NCBI GenBank assembly: GCA_902363445.1
Contig: CABJAB010000008.1
Location: 1 to 64,000 of the forward strand
Origin: Lachnospiraceae bacterium
GTDB taxonomy: Bacteria; Bacillota; Clostridia; Lachnospirales; Lachnospiraceae
Length of the DNA: 64,000 bases
Direction of reading: 5' to 3'
Shown piece after piece: positions 14,562 to 24,166 of the stretch (position 1 is the first letter of the stretch; each line of letters opens with the position of its first letter). Made by a program: the position numbers and the translations under genes. The notes beneath the pieces are model-generated. The model worked only from the letters and a program-made list of their open reading frames with translations. It searched no databases and was not told the DNA's origin.

Positions 14562-15209
14562 ATGAACTACAAATACCTTGACATGGCTTCCTACAAACGA
14601 AAAGATCACTTCGATTATTTTTGCAGTCTGGCATATCCCTATGTGGGGACTACTGTCAACGTTGAAATCACCGGTCTGATCCGGGCAGTCAAAGAAAAAA
14701 AGCTTCCATTTTTTCTCACCTTCTGCTACTGCGTATCAAATGCGGCAAACAAAATTCCAGAATTCAGGCAGCGGATCGAAGACGGTAAAATCGTGGAATT
14801 TGAAAACTGCAAAACCTCACATACAGTAGCCCTGGAAGACGGGACCTATTGCTATTGTACGCTGGACGGCAATCTGCCGTTTCATGACTATCTGCCCTGT
14901 GCCATCCAGCTGCAGGAACTGGCAAAAAAGAAGGGAGGCCTCGAGGAAGACGGCGGAACAGCCGATAAGTTCTTTATCTCAACCCTTCCATGGTTCTCGT
15001 ATGTTTCCTTTATCCAGCCTGTTCCAATGCCTGCCGACAGCAATCCCCGCATCACATGGGGAAAATACTCAGAGGAAAACGGAATCTTTCAGATTCCCGT
15101 ATCCGTATTGTGTCATCACGCCCTCGTCGACGGGATACATATTGCAGGATTTTACCAGGCTTTGAAGGAGCAGATTCTGTCTGTGAGCGAGAACATCCGC
15201 TCCATCTGA
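14562..15209 (+). CDS. Chloramphenicol acetyltransferase-family protein under an adenine riboswitch
   Basis: A 215-residue protein with the CAT fold. The catalytic motif HHALVDG has His186 as general base and Asp190 as its structural partner, and the N-terminal MNYKYLDMASYKRKDHFDYF matches the family start. The ATG has CAGGAGG upstream. Trimeric CATs acetylate chloramphenicol with acetyl-CoA, but many clostridial members are chromosomal and their true substrate is unknown. Here the gene is the only one between the riboswitch and a strong terminator at 15246-15274, so adenine appears to control this enzyme alone. That is an odd match for a resistance gene and hints at a nucleobase, nucleoside or related amine substrate. 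Resistance is possible but not implied. Confidence 0.85.
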   Translation: MNYKYLDMASYKRKDHFDYFCSLAYPYVGTTVNVEITGLIRAVKEKKLPFFLTFCYCVSNAANKIPEFRQRIEDGKIVEFENCKTSHTVALEDGTYCYCTLDGNLPFHDYLPCAIQLQELAKKKGGLEEDGGTADKFFISTLPWFSYVSFIQPVPMPADSNPRITWGKYSEENGIFQIPVSVLCHHALVDGIHIAGFYQALKEQILSVSENIRSI

Positions 15210-15245
15210 CCGTCAGCTTCCAATACAGGGAAAACGATAAAAAAG

Positions 15246-15274
15246 CGGGCTATCAGATTTTTTCCGATAGCCCG
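15246..15274. terminator. Bidirectional terminator between the CAT-family gene and ackA
   Basis: CGGGCTATC (15246-15254) pairs with GATAGCCCG (15266-15274). An A tract precedes it and a T-rich tract (TCTTTCTTTATTT) follows, so it serves both convergent transcripts. Confidence 0.85.
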
Positions 15275-15300
15275 TCTTTCTTTATTTCAATTTCTCTCTT

Positions 15301-16494
15301 TTATTTTACGAGAGCCACTGTCTCTCTCATAATCGCCAGTTCTTCGTTGGTGGGCACCACAGCGACCTTCTTTGCTGAATCGTCCGCGGAAATCACCACT
15401 TCTTTACCACGGCTGTTATTCTTTGCCGCATCGATCTTGACACCCAGATATCCGAGATATTCACATACCTTCTCACGGATCAGAGGAGCGTTCTCGCCAA
15501 TACCGGCCGTAAACGCGATGGCATCCACACCGTTCATGGCAGCCACATAAGAGCCGACTATCTTAGCAACACGGTAGCAGAAAATATCGATGGCATCCGC
15601 CGCCAGCTGATTGCCGTCCGCCATGGCTTCCTCCAGATCACGGAAGTCACTGGAAAGGCCCTTGGTCAAGCCGAATACGCCTGATTTTTTATTCAGGATA
15701 TTCAGCGTTTCGCTGACCGTCTTATTCTCTTTATTGCAGATATATTCTACCACAGCCGGATCGATATCTCCGGAACGCGTTCCCATCACAAGTCCCTCCA
15801 ACGGAGTGAGGCCCATGCTGGTATCCACACATTTGCCGTCTTTCACCGCGCTGATGGACGCGCCGTTGCCCAAATGGCAGACGATGACCTTGGAATTATC
15901 TGCATCCAGACCCAGGAATTTGATCGTCTCTTTGGACACAAAGCTGTGAGAGGTTCCATGGAACCCATATTTCCGGATATGATATTTCTCATAATATTCA
16001 TAAGGAAGTCCATACATAAACGCTTTGGTGGGCATCGTCTGATGGAAAGCCGTATCAAATACCGCTACATTGGGCTTTCCGGGCATCAGCTTCTGGCAGG
16101 CATAAATGCCCTTCAGGTTAGCCGGATTGTGGAGAGGGCCCAGATCGCAGCACTCTTCGATGACATCCACAACAGCCTGGTCGATAACACAAGACTCCGT
16201 GATCTTGGCTCCGCCGTGCAGCACGCGGTGTCCGATGGCGTCCACCTCGTCCAGGGACTTCATAACGCCGGTCTTTGCATTTACAAGCGCGTCCAGAACC
16301 ATCTGGATCGCCTCTGTATGAGTGGGCATAGGCGCCTCTGTCACTTCTTTTTCCCCGCCTGCAGGCTGATAGATCAGACGGCCGTCAATGCCGATCCTCT
16401 CGCACAGACCCTTTGCCTGAACCTGCTCTGTTTCGGAATCAATCAGCTGATATTTCAGAGAAGAGCTTCCGCAATTGATAATCAATACATTCAT
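15301..16494 (-). CDS. ackA: Acetate kinase
   Basis: A 397-residue enzyme interconverting acetyl phosphate and acetate with ADP/ATP, the energy-yielding step of acetate fermentation. Family signatures are present: NCGSSSLKYQ at the N-terminus, VFDTAFHQTMP, the adenosine-loop HLGNGASI, and GTRSGDIDP. The ATG at 16494 (MNVLIINCG) has AGGAGGG about ten bases upstream; longer frames in the same register lack the family start. No pta gene is adjacent, unlike the pta-ackA pairs of many Clostridia. It lies between a bidirectional terminator and queH and appears to be transcribed alone or after queH. Confidence 0.97.
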   Translation of the reverse strand: MNVLIINCGSSSLKYQLIDSETEQVQAKGLCERIGIDGRLIYQPAGGEKEVTEAPMPTHTEAIQMVLDALVNAKTGVMKSLDEVDAIGHRVLHGGAKITESCVIDQAVVDVIEECCDLGPLHNPANLKGIYACQKLMPGKPNVAVFDTAFHQTMPTKAFMYGLPYEYYEKYHIRKYGFHGTSHSFVSKETIKFLGLDADNSKVIVCHLGNGASISAVKDGKCVDTSMGLTPLEGLVMGTRSGDIDPAVVEYICNKENKTVSETLNILNKKSGVFGLTKGLSSDFRDLEEAMADGNQLAADAIDIFCYRVAKIVGSYVAAMNGVDAIAFTAGIGENAPLIREKVCEYLGYLGVKIDAAKNNSRGKEVVISADDSAKKVAVVPTNEELAIMRETVALVK

Positions 16495-16606
16495 GAATTT
16501 GTACCCTCCTAAATTAATAATCCTCTTTTTTGTGAAAAACACAGATTATCTTTATTCTATCGCGTTCCTTGCCCTGTGTAAAGTGCAATTCTCCCCGATC
16601 ATGTTT

Positions 16607-17239
16607 TTATTTCGGTACGCTTCCCGCCCTTTCCTCCCTTTTAGAAAACATACAGCCGCAGTAATTTTGCCGGTAAAGGCCAAATTCTTTTGAAAGCTCT
16701 ATGGAACGCTTATACCCTTCCCGTTTTTTAAAATCGGAAGGCAAATAAGAAACTCCATACTCCTCCGCCAGGGTCTCCCCGATTTCCATGAGCTTCCCGG
16801 CGTTTTTAAGCGGGCTTATGGACAAAGTGGTACAAAAATAGTCATACCCGCCCTTCCGAGCCATGGAAGCCGCCTGCCGGAGCCGGAGTTCATAGCAGCC
16901 AAAGCACCGTTCGCCTCCCTCCGGGACGAGCTCCATCCCCTTCGCCATCTGGTAAAAGGCCTCCGGATCATAGCTTCCTTCCACAAACTCAATGGGAAAA
17001 GAGGCGTTTTTTTCTGAAAGCTCCCGGATCAGACGCTTCTGCTCCTCCACCCTCTTCCGGTATTCCTCCTCCGGGCTGATATTGGGATTATAATAGAAAA
17101 CGGTAATGGAGAAATAACGGGACAGATATTCCAGCACATAACTGGAGCACGGCGCGCAGCAGCTGTGCAGAAGAAGGCGCGGCGCCTCTTTCTCCATCCT
17201 CTCCAGAAGCGTATCAAACTCTTTCTGATAGTTTCTCAT
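16607..17239 (-). CDS. queH: Epoxyqueuosine reductase QueH
   Basis: A 210-residue protein of the former DUF208 family that reduces epoxyqueuosine to queuosine in tRNA. The diagnostic cysteines are visible: HSCCAPCSSY near the N-terminus, CFGCYELRL in the middle and YCGCMFSKRE near the end, which together bind an iron-sulfur cluster and an adjacent metal. The ATG at 17239 with AAAGGA upstream is preferred to an earlier start at 17272. The non-homologous cobalamin-dependent QueG is absent from this window, consistent with the QueH type common in Clostridia. It lies directly downstream of the rpoD terminator. Confidence 0.93.
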   Translation of the reverse strand: MRNYQKEFDTLLERMEKEAPRLLLHSCCAPCSSYVLEYLSRYFSITVFYYNPNISPEEEYRKRVEEQKRLIRELSEKNASFPIEFVEGSYDPEAFYQMAKGMELVPEGGERCFGCYELRLRQAASMARKGGYDYFCTTLSISPLKNAGKLMEIGETLAEEYGVSYLPSDFKKREGYKRSIELSKEFGLYRQNYCGCMFSKREERAGSVPK

Positions 17240-17283
17240 GATCCATTCCTTTCTGAATTTTAGCTTTCCCATTGAAACAAAAC

Positions 17284-17307
17284 GCTGCCCGGATCATTCC
17301 GGGCAGC
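17284..17307 (-). terminator. rpoD terminator
   Basis: GCTGCCCGG pairs with CCGGGCAGC around AATGAT, followed on the minus strand by GTTTTGTTTC. It lies 19 bases after the rpoD stop codon. Confidence 0.8.
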
Positions 17308-17325
17308 CTGGCCTTTTGTCTGCTT

Positions 17326-18453
17326 CTACAGAAAATCTCTGATACGCTTGCTCCTCACAGGATTGCGCAGCTTCCTGAGAGCTTTCGCCTCAATCTGCCG
17401 GATGCGCTCCCTGGTGACATTGAACTCCTTGCCAACCTCCTCCAGGGTACGGGGATGCCCGTCTTCCAGGCCAAAGCGCAGGACGATGACCTGGCGCTCC
17501 CTTTCCTTTAAATCCTCCAGAAGCGTATCAATATGCTCTCTGAGCATCACTGATTCCACATTTCCTTCCGGGGTGACTGCATTGCTGTCCGCAACGAAAT
17601 CCCCCAGGTTGGAATCGTCCTCTTCCCCGATGGGGGTTTCCAAAGAGGCCGGTTCTCTGGCGATCTGCATGATCTCCATGACTTTCTCTTCCGTCATATC
17701 CAGAGCGCCAGCCAGCTCAGTCACTGAGGGCTCATATCCCAGCTCAAGAGTCAGCTTCCTCTGCATCTTCGACATTTTGTTGATGGTCTCCACCATATGT
17801 ACCGGAACACGGATAGTCCTGGCCTGATCTGCCAGTGCCCTTGTCACCGATTGCCGGATCCACCACGTTGCATAGGTACTGAGCTTGTACCCTTTTGTAT
17901 AATCAAATTTTTCAACGCCCTTTATAAGCCCCAGGTTTCCTTCCTGGACCAGATCCAGAAAGCTCATGCCGCGGCCCGTATAGCGTTTAGCAATGCTGAC
18001 CACCAGCCTCAGGTTCGCCTCGATCAGACGCTCCTTCGCTACCTGGTCTCCTTCCGCCTTTCGTTTCGCCAGTTTCAGTTCTTCTTCTGCCGTCAACAGC
18101 GGGACTGTGCCAATTTCCTTCAGATACATCCGAACCGGGTCTTCCGTACCGATGCCATCCAGAAAATCAATGGCATCCAAGTCGATCTCTTCTTCCTCTT
18201 CTTCTTCCAATGTGAAAGCGTCATCATCCGCGTCCAGGACCATGTCTTCATCGATGGTCAGTTCATCATTCATCACGCGCAGTACGTCAATCCCATTGTT
18301 CTCGAGGTATGTAATGATATCTTCAATCTGCTCAACGGTCAGATCCGCTCCCGCGAAAAAGTCATTGATATCATTCATATCCAGAGTGGACTTCTTGCTC
18401 TTACCCAGTTCTACAAGTTTCAGTAAATCTTCACTAAACTTTCCTTTTTCCAC
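17326..18453 (-). CDS. rpoD: Primary sigma factor RpoD (sigma-A)
   Basis: A 375-residue housekeeping sigma factor. Region 1.1 is present at the N-terminus, followed by an acidic tract ([19 protein letters not shown]). Region 2 carries the [18 protein letters not shown] and YATWWIRQ segments that melt the -10 element. Region 4 ends with the -35-binding helix in [17 protein letters not shown]. Length is normal for clostridial SigA. The start is a GTG at 18453 with AAAGGA nine bases upstream. The usual dnaG neighbour is not next to it, as DnaG would lie immediately upstream. The promoters read across this window fit its TTGACA-17-TATAAT specificity. Confidence 0.97.
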   Translation of the reverse strand: MEKGKFSEDLLKLVELGKSKKSTLDMNDINDFFAGADLTVEQIEDIITYLENNGIDVLRVMNDELTIDEDMVLDADDDAFTLEEEEEEEIDLDAIDFLDGIGTEDPVRMYLKEIGTVPLLTAEEELKLAKRKAEGDQVAKERLIEANLRLVVSIAKRYTGRGMSFLDLVQEGNLGLIKGVEKFDYTKGYKLSTYATWWIRQSVTRALADQARTIRVPVHMVETINKMSKMQRKLTLELGYEPSVTELAGALDMTEEKVMEIMQIAREPASLETPIGEEDDSNLGDFVADSNAVTPEGNVESVMLREHIDTLLEDLKERERQVIVLRFGLEDGHPRTLEEVGKEFNVTRERIRQIEAKALRKLRNPVRSKRIRDFL

Positions 18454-18579
18454 TTGCTAACGTCCTTTCGCACACACTTCTCCACGCTAATTTTTAATTA
18501 TACAAGCTTTTTCTACAAAAGTAAAGCCAAGATTTCATTTTTCCTGTATTTTCCTGAATATCTATTTCAATTTTCCAAA

Positions 18580-19500
18580 TTACGACTGCGTTTTCTTTTT
18601 CGGCAGCATATGGGTCATTTTCATGATCTGTACGGCCCGGCAATGGTTATCAATGATGACTTCTTTTCTCTTTCCGCCGAATTCTCCGTCCAGCACCCAT
18701 TCCACCGGCTCCTCAAACTGGAATTTCACATGGGAGGCCATAAAATGTCTCACCAGCTTTGATTTATGCCCGTTCTGCAAAAGGCTGGCCACCACATCCG
18801 GAAGCTGGAGGATGTTCTGGGGGTTTTCCACTAAAAGCACTTCAAACCTGCCGTCGTCCAGCCTGACATTTCTGCCGTTAAGCCCCTTGAAGCCCGCGAT
18901 CTGATTGGCGTTGCTGACCATCCCCACCAGCACGTCCCCCTCGTAGAAATCTGTTTCCGTCTCCATGGTGATGTGCTGGGCCTTTATACCTCCCAAGCTC
19001 TTCGCCGCTTCCAGAATATAGGCAGGATGGCCTAAAACCGCCTTAAACTCTCTGGGAGTCTTATAAGGCACATCCGTAAACGCGCCGAAAGCCGCCACAT
19101 AGGTGAAATAGCTCTCGTTGAATTTTCCGATATCCACGGGACAGGCGGTGCCCATCACAATACTTTCCGCCGCCTGGATCATGTTCCTGGGTATTTTATG
19201 GCTGGCCGCAAAATCATTGGTCGTGCCGGCGGGAATATAACCGATATAGGGTTTTTTATCCATTCCCATAACACCGGAGACAACTTCATTCAAAGTACCG
19301 TCTCCCCCACTTCCCACGATCAAATCCATGCCATATCCACGCTCTTCTACCACTCGCCTTGCATCCAGTGTCCTCTGGGTCACATGGATCTCCACTTGAT
19401 ATCCGGCCTTCACAAAAACATCCAGGATGTCCATAAGCTTAGTCCGAATCTGTGCTTTGCCTGACAGCGGGTTGAAGACGAACAGCATCTTCTTATCCAT
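18580..19500 (-). CDS. YegS/DagK-type lipid kinase
   Basis: A 306-residue diacylglycerol-kinase-like protein. The nucleotide-binding GSGGDGTLNEVVSG motif lies at about residues 63-76, followed by GYIPAGTTNDFAAS, both hallmarks of the DAGK catalytic domain. The C-terminal half is a beta-rich lid with GLNGRNVRLDDGRFEV. Members phosphorylate diacylglycerol or related lipids in membrane lipid recycling. The precise substrate is uncertain (DgkB, YegS or BmrU type). It has its own promoter at 19583-19611 and is upstream of rpoD in the same direction, with a 126-bp gap. Confidence 0.9.
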   Translation of the reverse strand: MDKKMLFVFNPLSGKAQIRTKLMDILDVFVKAGYQVEIHVTQRTLDARRVVEERGYGMDLIVGSGGDGTLNEVVSGVMGMDKKPYIGYIPAGTTNDFAASHKIPRNMIQAAESIVMGTACPVDIGKFNESYFTYVAAFGAFTDVPYKTPREFKAVLGHPAYILEAAKSLGGIKAQHITMETETDFYEGDVLVGMVSNANQIAGFKGLNGRNVRLDDGRFEVLLVENPQNILQLPDVVASLLQNGHKSKLVRHFMASHVKFQFEEPVEWVLDGEFGGKRKEVIIDNHCRAVQIMKMTHMLPKKKTQS

Positions 19501-19582
19501 ACTGTAGAACCCTGCCTTTCCGCCACAACGGCAGCCGCCGTTTTATTCACGATCTGTCTGAATCATCTTTATACATAGGTAG

Positions 19583-19611
19583 ATTCTACTCTTTTCAGAC
19601 TTTGACGTCAA
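19583..19611 (-). promoter_or_regulatory. Promoter of the YegS-type kinase gene
   Basis: On the minus strand TTGACG (19611-19606), a 17-base spacer and TAGAAT (19588-19583), about 80 bases before the start codon, in the gap after trpA. Confidence 0.7.
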
Positions 19612-19627
19612 TCTTTTCACGAAAATT

Positions 19628-20410
19628 TTATGATTCGGCACTTAATACGGCTTTTTTCATTTCTTTCACATATGCGGCCACCGGCCCAATGCTGTCTTTT
19701 CCGTACTCTGCCACCAGCCTGACAATGGCGCTGCCTACGATAGCCCCGTCAGAAACAGCCGCCATCCGTTTTGCCTGCTCCGGCGTGGATATCCCAAATC
19801 CCACCGCACAGGGCACCTTTGCTTCCTGTTTCACGGCCTTCATCATGGAGTCGATGTCCGTCTGGATCTCGTTTCGAACGCCGGTCACGCCCATGGAAGA
19901 GACACAATATAAAAATCCCTTCGCTTCCCTGGCTATCATGGCGATCCTTTCATGGGAAGTGGGCGCGATCAGAGAAATCAGATCAACGCCAAAACGTTCA
20001 CACTCCGGCAGAAGCTCCTCTTTTTCTTCATAAGGAAGATCCGGCACGATCAGACCGTCAAGGCCTGTCTCCTGGCATTTCTTCATGAATCGTTCTTTTC
20101 CATAAGTATAGATGGGATTAATATAGGTGAGGAACACCAAAGGAATCTGTGTGGTCTTCCGTACTTTTTTCACCAGATCGAACAGTCCGTCCGTCGTACA
20201 GCCCGCCGAAAGGGCGCGCTGGTTGGCGTCCTGGATCACGATTCCTTCTGCGATAGGATCAGAAAAAGGCACTCCTATCTCAATGAGGTCCGCCCCGGCC
20301 TCCGCCATCGCGTAAATCAGCTGCTCCGTCACATCCAGCGCAGGATCTCCCCCCGTCACAAATGGAATGAACGCCTTTCCGTTTTTAAAAGCCTCCGCTA
20401 TCCTACTCAT
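19628..20410 (-). CDS. trpA: Tryptophan synthase alpha chain
   Basis: A 260-residue TIM-barrel protein that cleaves indole-3-glycerol phosphate to indole and glyceraldehyde 3-phosphate. The catalytic Glu and Asp lie in [11 protein letters not shown], and the N-terminal FVTGGDP is typical. Its ATG overlaps the trpB stop by eight bases (ATGAGTAG), so translation is coupled and alpha/beta stoichiometry kept. It is the last gene of the trp operon. No strong terminator was recognised in the following 127 bp, which contain the promoter of the next gene. Confidence 0.97.
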   Translation of the reverse strand: MSRIAEAFKNGKAFIPFVTGGDPALDVTEQLIYAMAEAGADLIEIGVPFSDPIAEGIVIQDANQRALSAGCTTDGLFDLVKKVRKTTQIPLVFLTYINPIYTYGKERFMKKCQETGLDGLIVPDLPYEEKEELLPECERFGVDLISLIAPTSHERIAMIAREAKGFLYCVSSMGVTGVRNEIQTDIDSMMKAVKQEAKVPCAVGFGISTPEQAKRMAAVSDGAIVGSAIVRLVAEYGKDSIGPVAAYVKEMKKAVLSAES

Positions 20411-21587
20411 ATATATTCACCCCCCTGTATCTTGCAATAGCCGCCACATCCTTATCGCCTCGTCCGGATATATTAATAACAATGATCTTCTCCTTATCCA
20501 TGGACGGCGCCAGCTTTCTCGCATACGCCACCGCATGAGCGCTTTCCACAGCCGGAATAATGCCTTCTGTCCTAGAAAGATATTCAAAGGCGCTCACCGC
20601 TTCTTCATCTGTCACCGGCACATACTGCGCTCTCCCGGTTTCATGGAGCATTGCATGCTCCGGTCCGATTCCCGGATAATCAAGCCCGGCAGAGATGGAG
20701 TATACCGGTGCGATCTGTCCGTATTCATCCTGACAGAACAGAGATTTCATCCCATGGAAGATACCGGTGCTCCCATTGGCAATGGTCGCGGCATTTTTGG
20801 GATTATCCACTCCAAGGCCAGCCGCCTCACACCCGATCAGCTTCACCTGTTCATCTGGAATAAACTCGTAAAAGGCTCCCATGGCATTGCTCCCGCCGCC
20901 TACGCAGGCAATGACCGCGTCCGGAAGCCTGCCTTCCTTCTCGAAAAGCTGTTCTTTGATCTCCTTTCCGATCACCTTCTGAAAATCCCTCACGATCATC
21001 GGGAAGGGATGCGGTCCCATTACAGAGCCCAAAACATAGAGCGTATCGTCCACTCTTCTGGTCCACTCTCTCATAGTCTCATTGACGGCGTCCTTAAGCG
21101 TCATCGTGCCGCTGGTCACCGGATGTACCTTAGCTCCCAATAGCTCCATCCGATATACGTTGAGAATCTGCCGGTCCGTATCTTCCTTTCCCATAAAGAT
21201 TTCACATTCCATTCCCATGAGCGCCGCTGCCGTTGCAGTTGCCACACCGTGCTGTCCCGCTCCTGTCTCGGCAATGACGCGGGTCTTCCCCATTTTCTTG
21301 GCCAAAAGCACCTGTCCCAGCACATTATTGATCTTATGGGAGCCGGTATGATTTAAATCCTCTCTTTTTAAATAAATTTTAGCACCGCCCAGATCCCTCG
21401 TCATTTTCTCCGCATAATAGAGCAATGACGGGCGTCCCGCGTAATTTTTAAGGAGCTCGTCAAGCTCCCGGTTGAATTCCGGATCCTTTTTATAGTGCTC
21501 ATAAGCGGCGTCCAGTTCCTTCACCGCGTTCATAAGCGTCTCCGGAATATACTGGCCGCCGTACTGTCCGTACCTGCCTTCTTTCAT
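20403..21587 (-). CDS. trpB: Tryptophan synthase beta chain
   Basis: A 394-residue PLP enzyme that condenses indole and serine to tryptophan. The PLP-binding Lys is in [10 protein letters not shown], the phosphate-binding loop is GGGSNAMG, and the catalytic Glu is in AETGAGQHG. It is the TrpB1 type that partners TrpA. The ATG overlaps the trpF stop (ATGA, 21587-21584). The substrate indole would be channelled from TrpA encoded immediately downstream. Confidence 0.98.
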   Translation of the reverse strand: MKEGRYGQYGGQYIPETLMNAVKELDAAYEHYKKDPEFNRELDELLKNYAGRPSLLYYAEKMTRDLGGAKIYLKREDLNHTGSHKINNVLGQVLLAKKMGKTRVIAETGAGQHGVATATAAALMGMECEIFMGKEDTDRQILNVYRMELLGAKVHPVTSGTMTLKDAVNETMREWTRRVDDTLYVLGSVMGPHPFPMIVRDFQKVIGKEIKEQLFEKEGRLPDAVIACVGGGSNAMGAFYEFIPDEQVKLIGCEAAGLGVDNPKNAATIANGSTGIFHGMKSLFCQDEYGQIAPVYSISAGLDYPGIGPEHAMLHETGRAQYVPVTDEEAVSAFEYLSRTEGIIPAVESAHAVAYARKLAPSMDKEKIIVINISGRGDKDVAAIARYRGVNIYE

Positions 21588-22258
21588 AGTTCCTTTCCTC
21601 CCGTTCTTCTTCCGGCCCTTCCGTCCGCTGCGTACCCGCCGCGGGCGGCTTTTAAAAAGGCCTCCACTTTTTTGGTATCTTTGTATCCGCCGCTCTCCAG
21701 GCTGCTGGAGGCATCTACGCCATAAGGACGGTACCGGCAGACGGCCTCCGCCACGCTTTCTGTCCTCAGTCCTCCCGCCAAAAAATATGGCTTCCTCAGG
21801 CTTGGGATCAGCTCCCGGTCAAAGGCTTTCCCACTTCCGCCGTATATCCCTTCCGTATAAGTATCTAAGAGAAGATAATCGCAGGGAAGCTGTTCTGCCG
21901 AAAGGACCTGTTCCCGGCTCTTCACCCGGACTGCCCGGATGACCGGCACACAGGTCATATTCCGCAGCCGTTCCATATATTCCCGGTCCTCTTCTCCATG
22001 AAGCTGTATCATGTCAATGACACCGTCCCGGCACAGGCCGGCCACCTGCTCCGGCTCTTCATCAACAAAGACTCCCACCGCCCTGATTTCCGGATCCAGA
22101 AGGGCTTTCAGCCGCTCTGCCGTATTCCGGTCCACCTGCCGGCTGCTCTTCGCAAAAACAAATCCGATAAAATCCGGTTTGAAGCGGTTGGCCATCTGAA
22201 TATCCTCCGGACGTCTCAAACCGCAGATCTTCACTTTTACGCCGTCTGCTTTTTCCAT
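21584..22258 (-). CDS. trpF: Phosphoribosylanthranilate isomerase
   Basis: A 224-residue barrel enzyme. [10 protein letters not shown] holds the catalytic Cys, VGVFVDE and the catalytic Asp lie in the middle and end (LLLDTY), and the phosphate loop is in LAGGL. The ATG at 22258 has GGCGGAG upstream; a GTG at 22288 that overlaps trpC would add ten residues outside the family start. The C-terminus carries an extra basic tail of about 20 residues ([13 protein letters not shown]) not needed for the fold. It follows trpC and overlaps trpB. Confidence 0.95.
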   Translation of the reverse strand: MEKADGVKVKICGLRRPEDIQMANRFKPDFIGFVFAKSSRQVDRNTAERLKALLDPEIRAVGVFVDEEPEQVAGLCRDGVIDMIQLHGEEDREYMERLRNMTCVPVIRAVRVKSREQVLSAEQLPCDYLLLDTYTEGIYGGSGKAFDRELIPSLRKPYFLAGGLRTESVAEAVCRYRPYGVDASSSLESGGYKDTKKVEAFLKAARGGYAADGRAGRRTGGKEL

Positions 22259-22274
22259 ATCCGCTCCGCCCGCC

Positions 22275-23090
22275 TTATATCTGTCCACGGCCAGAGCCTC
22301 CTGCCATTCCTTCGCCTCTCAGCCGTTTCAGCATGCCCGCCTTATCCGTACTTCTCATGAAGGTTTCTCCGATCAGCACTCCATTTACCTTTGCATCCCG
22401 GAGCACCTGGATATCCGACGCGTCCCGGATCCCGCTCTCTGCCACGAACAGTATCTCTTCCGGTACCAGGCTCCGAAGCCTCTCGCTGTTATGGATATCC
22501 ACCTCAAAGGTCCGGAGATCTCTGTTATTCACGCCGATCATCCGGGCGCCCGCATCCAGGGCCATCCGAATCTCCGTTTCGTCATGGGCCTCCACCAGGG
22601 CGGACAGGCTGAGGGAATCACAGACATGCAGATATTGCTTCAATCTGTCCGCATCCAGGAGCGCGCAGATCAGAAGCACACAGGAAGCCCCTATGGTCTT
22701 TGCCTGATAGATCTGATATTCATCCACGGTAAAGTCCTTCCGGATGATCGGAACCGAGACTGTTTCCGCGATTGCCGCCAGATATTCATTTTTTCCCATA
22801 AAATATTCCGGCTCCGTCAGTACGGAGATACAGGCGGCTCCTGCTTTCTCGTATTCCTTTGCGATCTGGACATAAGGAAAATTTTCTGCGATGATCCCTT
22901 TTGAAGGAGACGCTTTTTTCACCTCGCAGATAAAGTTAATGTCCTGTTTTCTGAGCGCTTCTTCAAAGGGAAAAGATCTCTGGTCCTCCGTCAGAAAAAG
23001 CGCCCTCTTTTTCATTTCTTCCGGAGATACTCTTTCCTTTTCTCTCTTCACCCGTATCCTGGAGCTTTCTGCCAGTTTATCTAAAATCAT
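22275..23090 (-). CDS. trpC: Indole-3-glycerol phosphate synthase
   Basis: A 271-residue barrel enzyme that closes the indole ring. Visible residues include FICEVKKASPSKG with the catalytic Lys, IRKDFTVDEYQI with the second catalytic Lys, and VNNRDLRTFEVD and VAESGIRDA for the phosphate site. The ATG has CGGAGG upstream and is separated from trpD by 12 bp. It is not fused to TrpF, unlike the enteric enzyme. Confidence 0.97.
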   Translation of the reverse strand: MILDKLAESSRIRVKREKERVSPEEMKKRALFLTEDQRSFPFEEALRKQDINFICEVKKASPSKGIIAENFPYVQIAKEYEKAGAACISVLTEPEYFMGKNEYLAAIAETVSVPIIRKDFTVDEYQIYQAKTIGASCVLLICALLDADRLKQYLHVCDSLSLSALVEAHDETEIRMALDAGARMIGVNNRDLRTFEVDIHNSERLRSLVPEEILFVAESGIRDASDIQVLRDAKVNGVLIGETFMRSTDKAGMLKRLRGEGMAGGSGRGQI

Positions 23091-23102
23091 GCCAAACCTC
23101 CG

Positions 23103-24113
23103 TCAATTCTCATTTGAAAGCCGTATGAACGCTTCCAGCTGCTCCCTGGCCTTTCCGCTGTCGATCAGTTCTTCTGCCAACTTCACGGCATCCAAAAGGC
23201 TCACATCATCCTTCACCATATAGATACAGGCGGCAGAGTTTAAAACTACGGCGTCCCGCTTGGGTCCTTTTTTTCCTTCCAGGATTTCTCTGGCGATCTG
23301 TGCGTTTTCCGCCGGCTCTCCGCCTAACAGGTCTTCCGGCCTGCACTTTTTAAGTCCCACCTGCTCCGGCTCCAATATATAAGAAGTAATGGCTCCGTCC
23401 CGCAGTTCGCAGCAGGTAGTCGGAGCGCTCAGGGATATTTCGTCTATCCCGTCCTGTCCGTGTACGACGATTCCCCGTTTGACGCCAAGCTTTAAAAGCA
23501 CTTGAGCAAGGGGCTCTACCAACTTTTCATCATACACTCCCAAAAGCTCAAAATTGGCTCCCGCCGGATTTGCGAGCGGCCCCAGGATGTTGAAAATAGT
23601 GCGGATGCCCAGCTCCTTCCTGACCGGCGCCACGAACCGCATGGCGGTGTGATAGGTCTGGGCAAACATGAAGCACAAATTGATCTTCCCCAGAATGGCC
23701 GCGCTTTTCACAGGGCTGATGGCAATGTTCACACCCAGAGCCTCCAGGACATCCGCCGCCCCGCATTTACTGGATACGCTCCGGTTGCCATGCTTCGCCA
23801 CCGGGATCCCCGCAGCTGACACTACCAGGGAAGAAACCGTGGAAATATTGAAGGTATTGGCCTCGTCGCCTCCGGTTCCCACAATCTCCAGCACATCCAT
23901 ATTGTGCAGCAGGCGGGTACAGTGTTTTCTCATTCCGGCCGCGCAGGCAGTGATCTCCTCAATAGTCTCTCCCTTCATCCGAAGCCCTGTCAGAAATGCG
24001 CCCATATGAATCTGGGATGCTTCCCCGTCCATAATTTCATCCATTACCTGCTCTGCCATCTCATAACTGAGGTTATTGCCGTTCACCACTTCATAAATCG
24101 CTTCTTTTATCAT
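23103..24113 (-). CDS. trpD: Anthranilate phosphoribosyltransferase
   Basis: A 336-residue enzyme transferring phosphoribose from PRPP to anthranilate. The PRPP-binding GTGGDEANTFNIST, the HGNRSVSSKCG loop and the anthranilate-site segment around MRFVAPVRKELG are all present. The ATG has AGGAGAAGAC upstream. It is separate from TrpG (not the fused TrpGD), with 53 bp between them. Length is typical. Confidence 0.97.
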   Translation of the reverse strand: MIKEAIYEVVNGNNLSYEMAEQVMDEIMDGEASQIHMGAFLTGLRMKGETIEEITACAAGMRKHCTRLLHNMDVLEIVGTGGDEANTFNISTVSSLVVSAAGIPVAKHGNRSVSSKCGAADVLEALGVNIAISPVKSAAILGKINLCFMFAQTYHTAMRFVAPVRKELGIRTIFNILGPLANPAGANFELLGVYDEKLVEPLAQVLLKLGVKRGIVVHGQDGIDEISLSAPTTCCELRDGAITSYILEPEQVGLKKCRPEDLLGGEPAENAQIAREILEGKKGPKRDAVVLNSAACIYMVKDDVSLLDAVKLAEELIDSGKAREQLEAFIRLSNEN

Positions 24114-24166
24114 GTCTTCTCCTTCTTTCCGTCAAGATCTCTGTTAAATACGCTGTAATATCCGTT

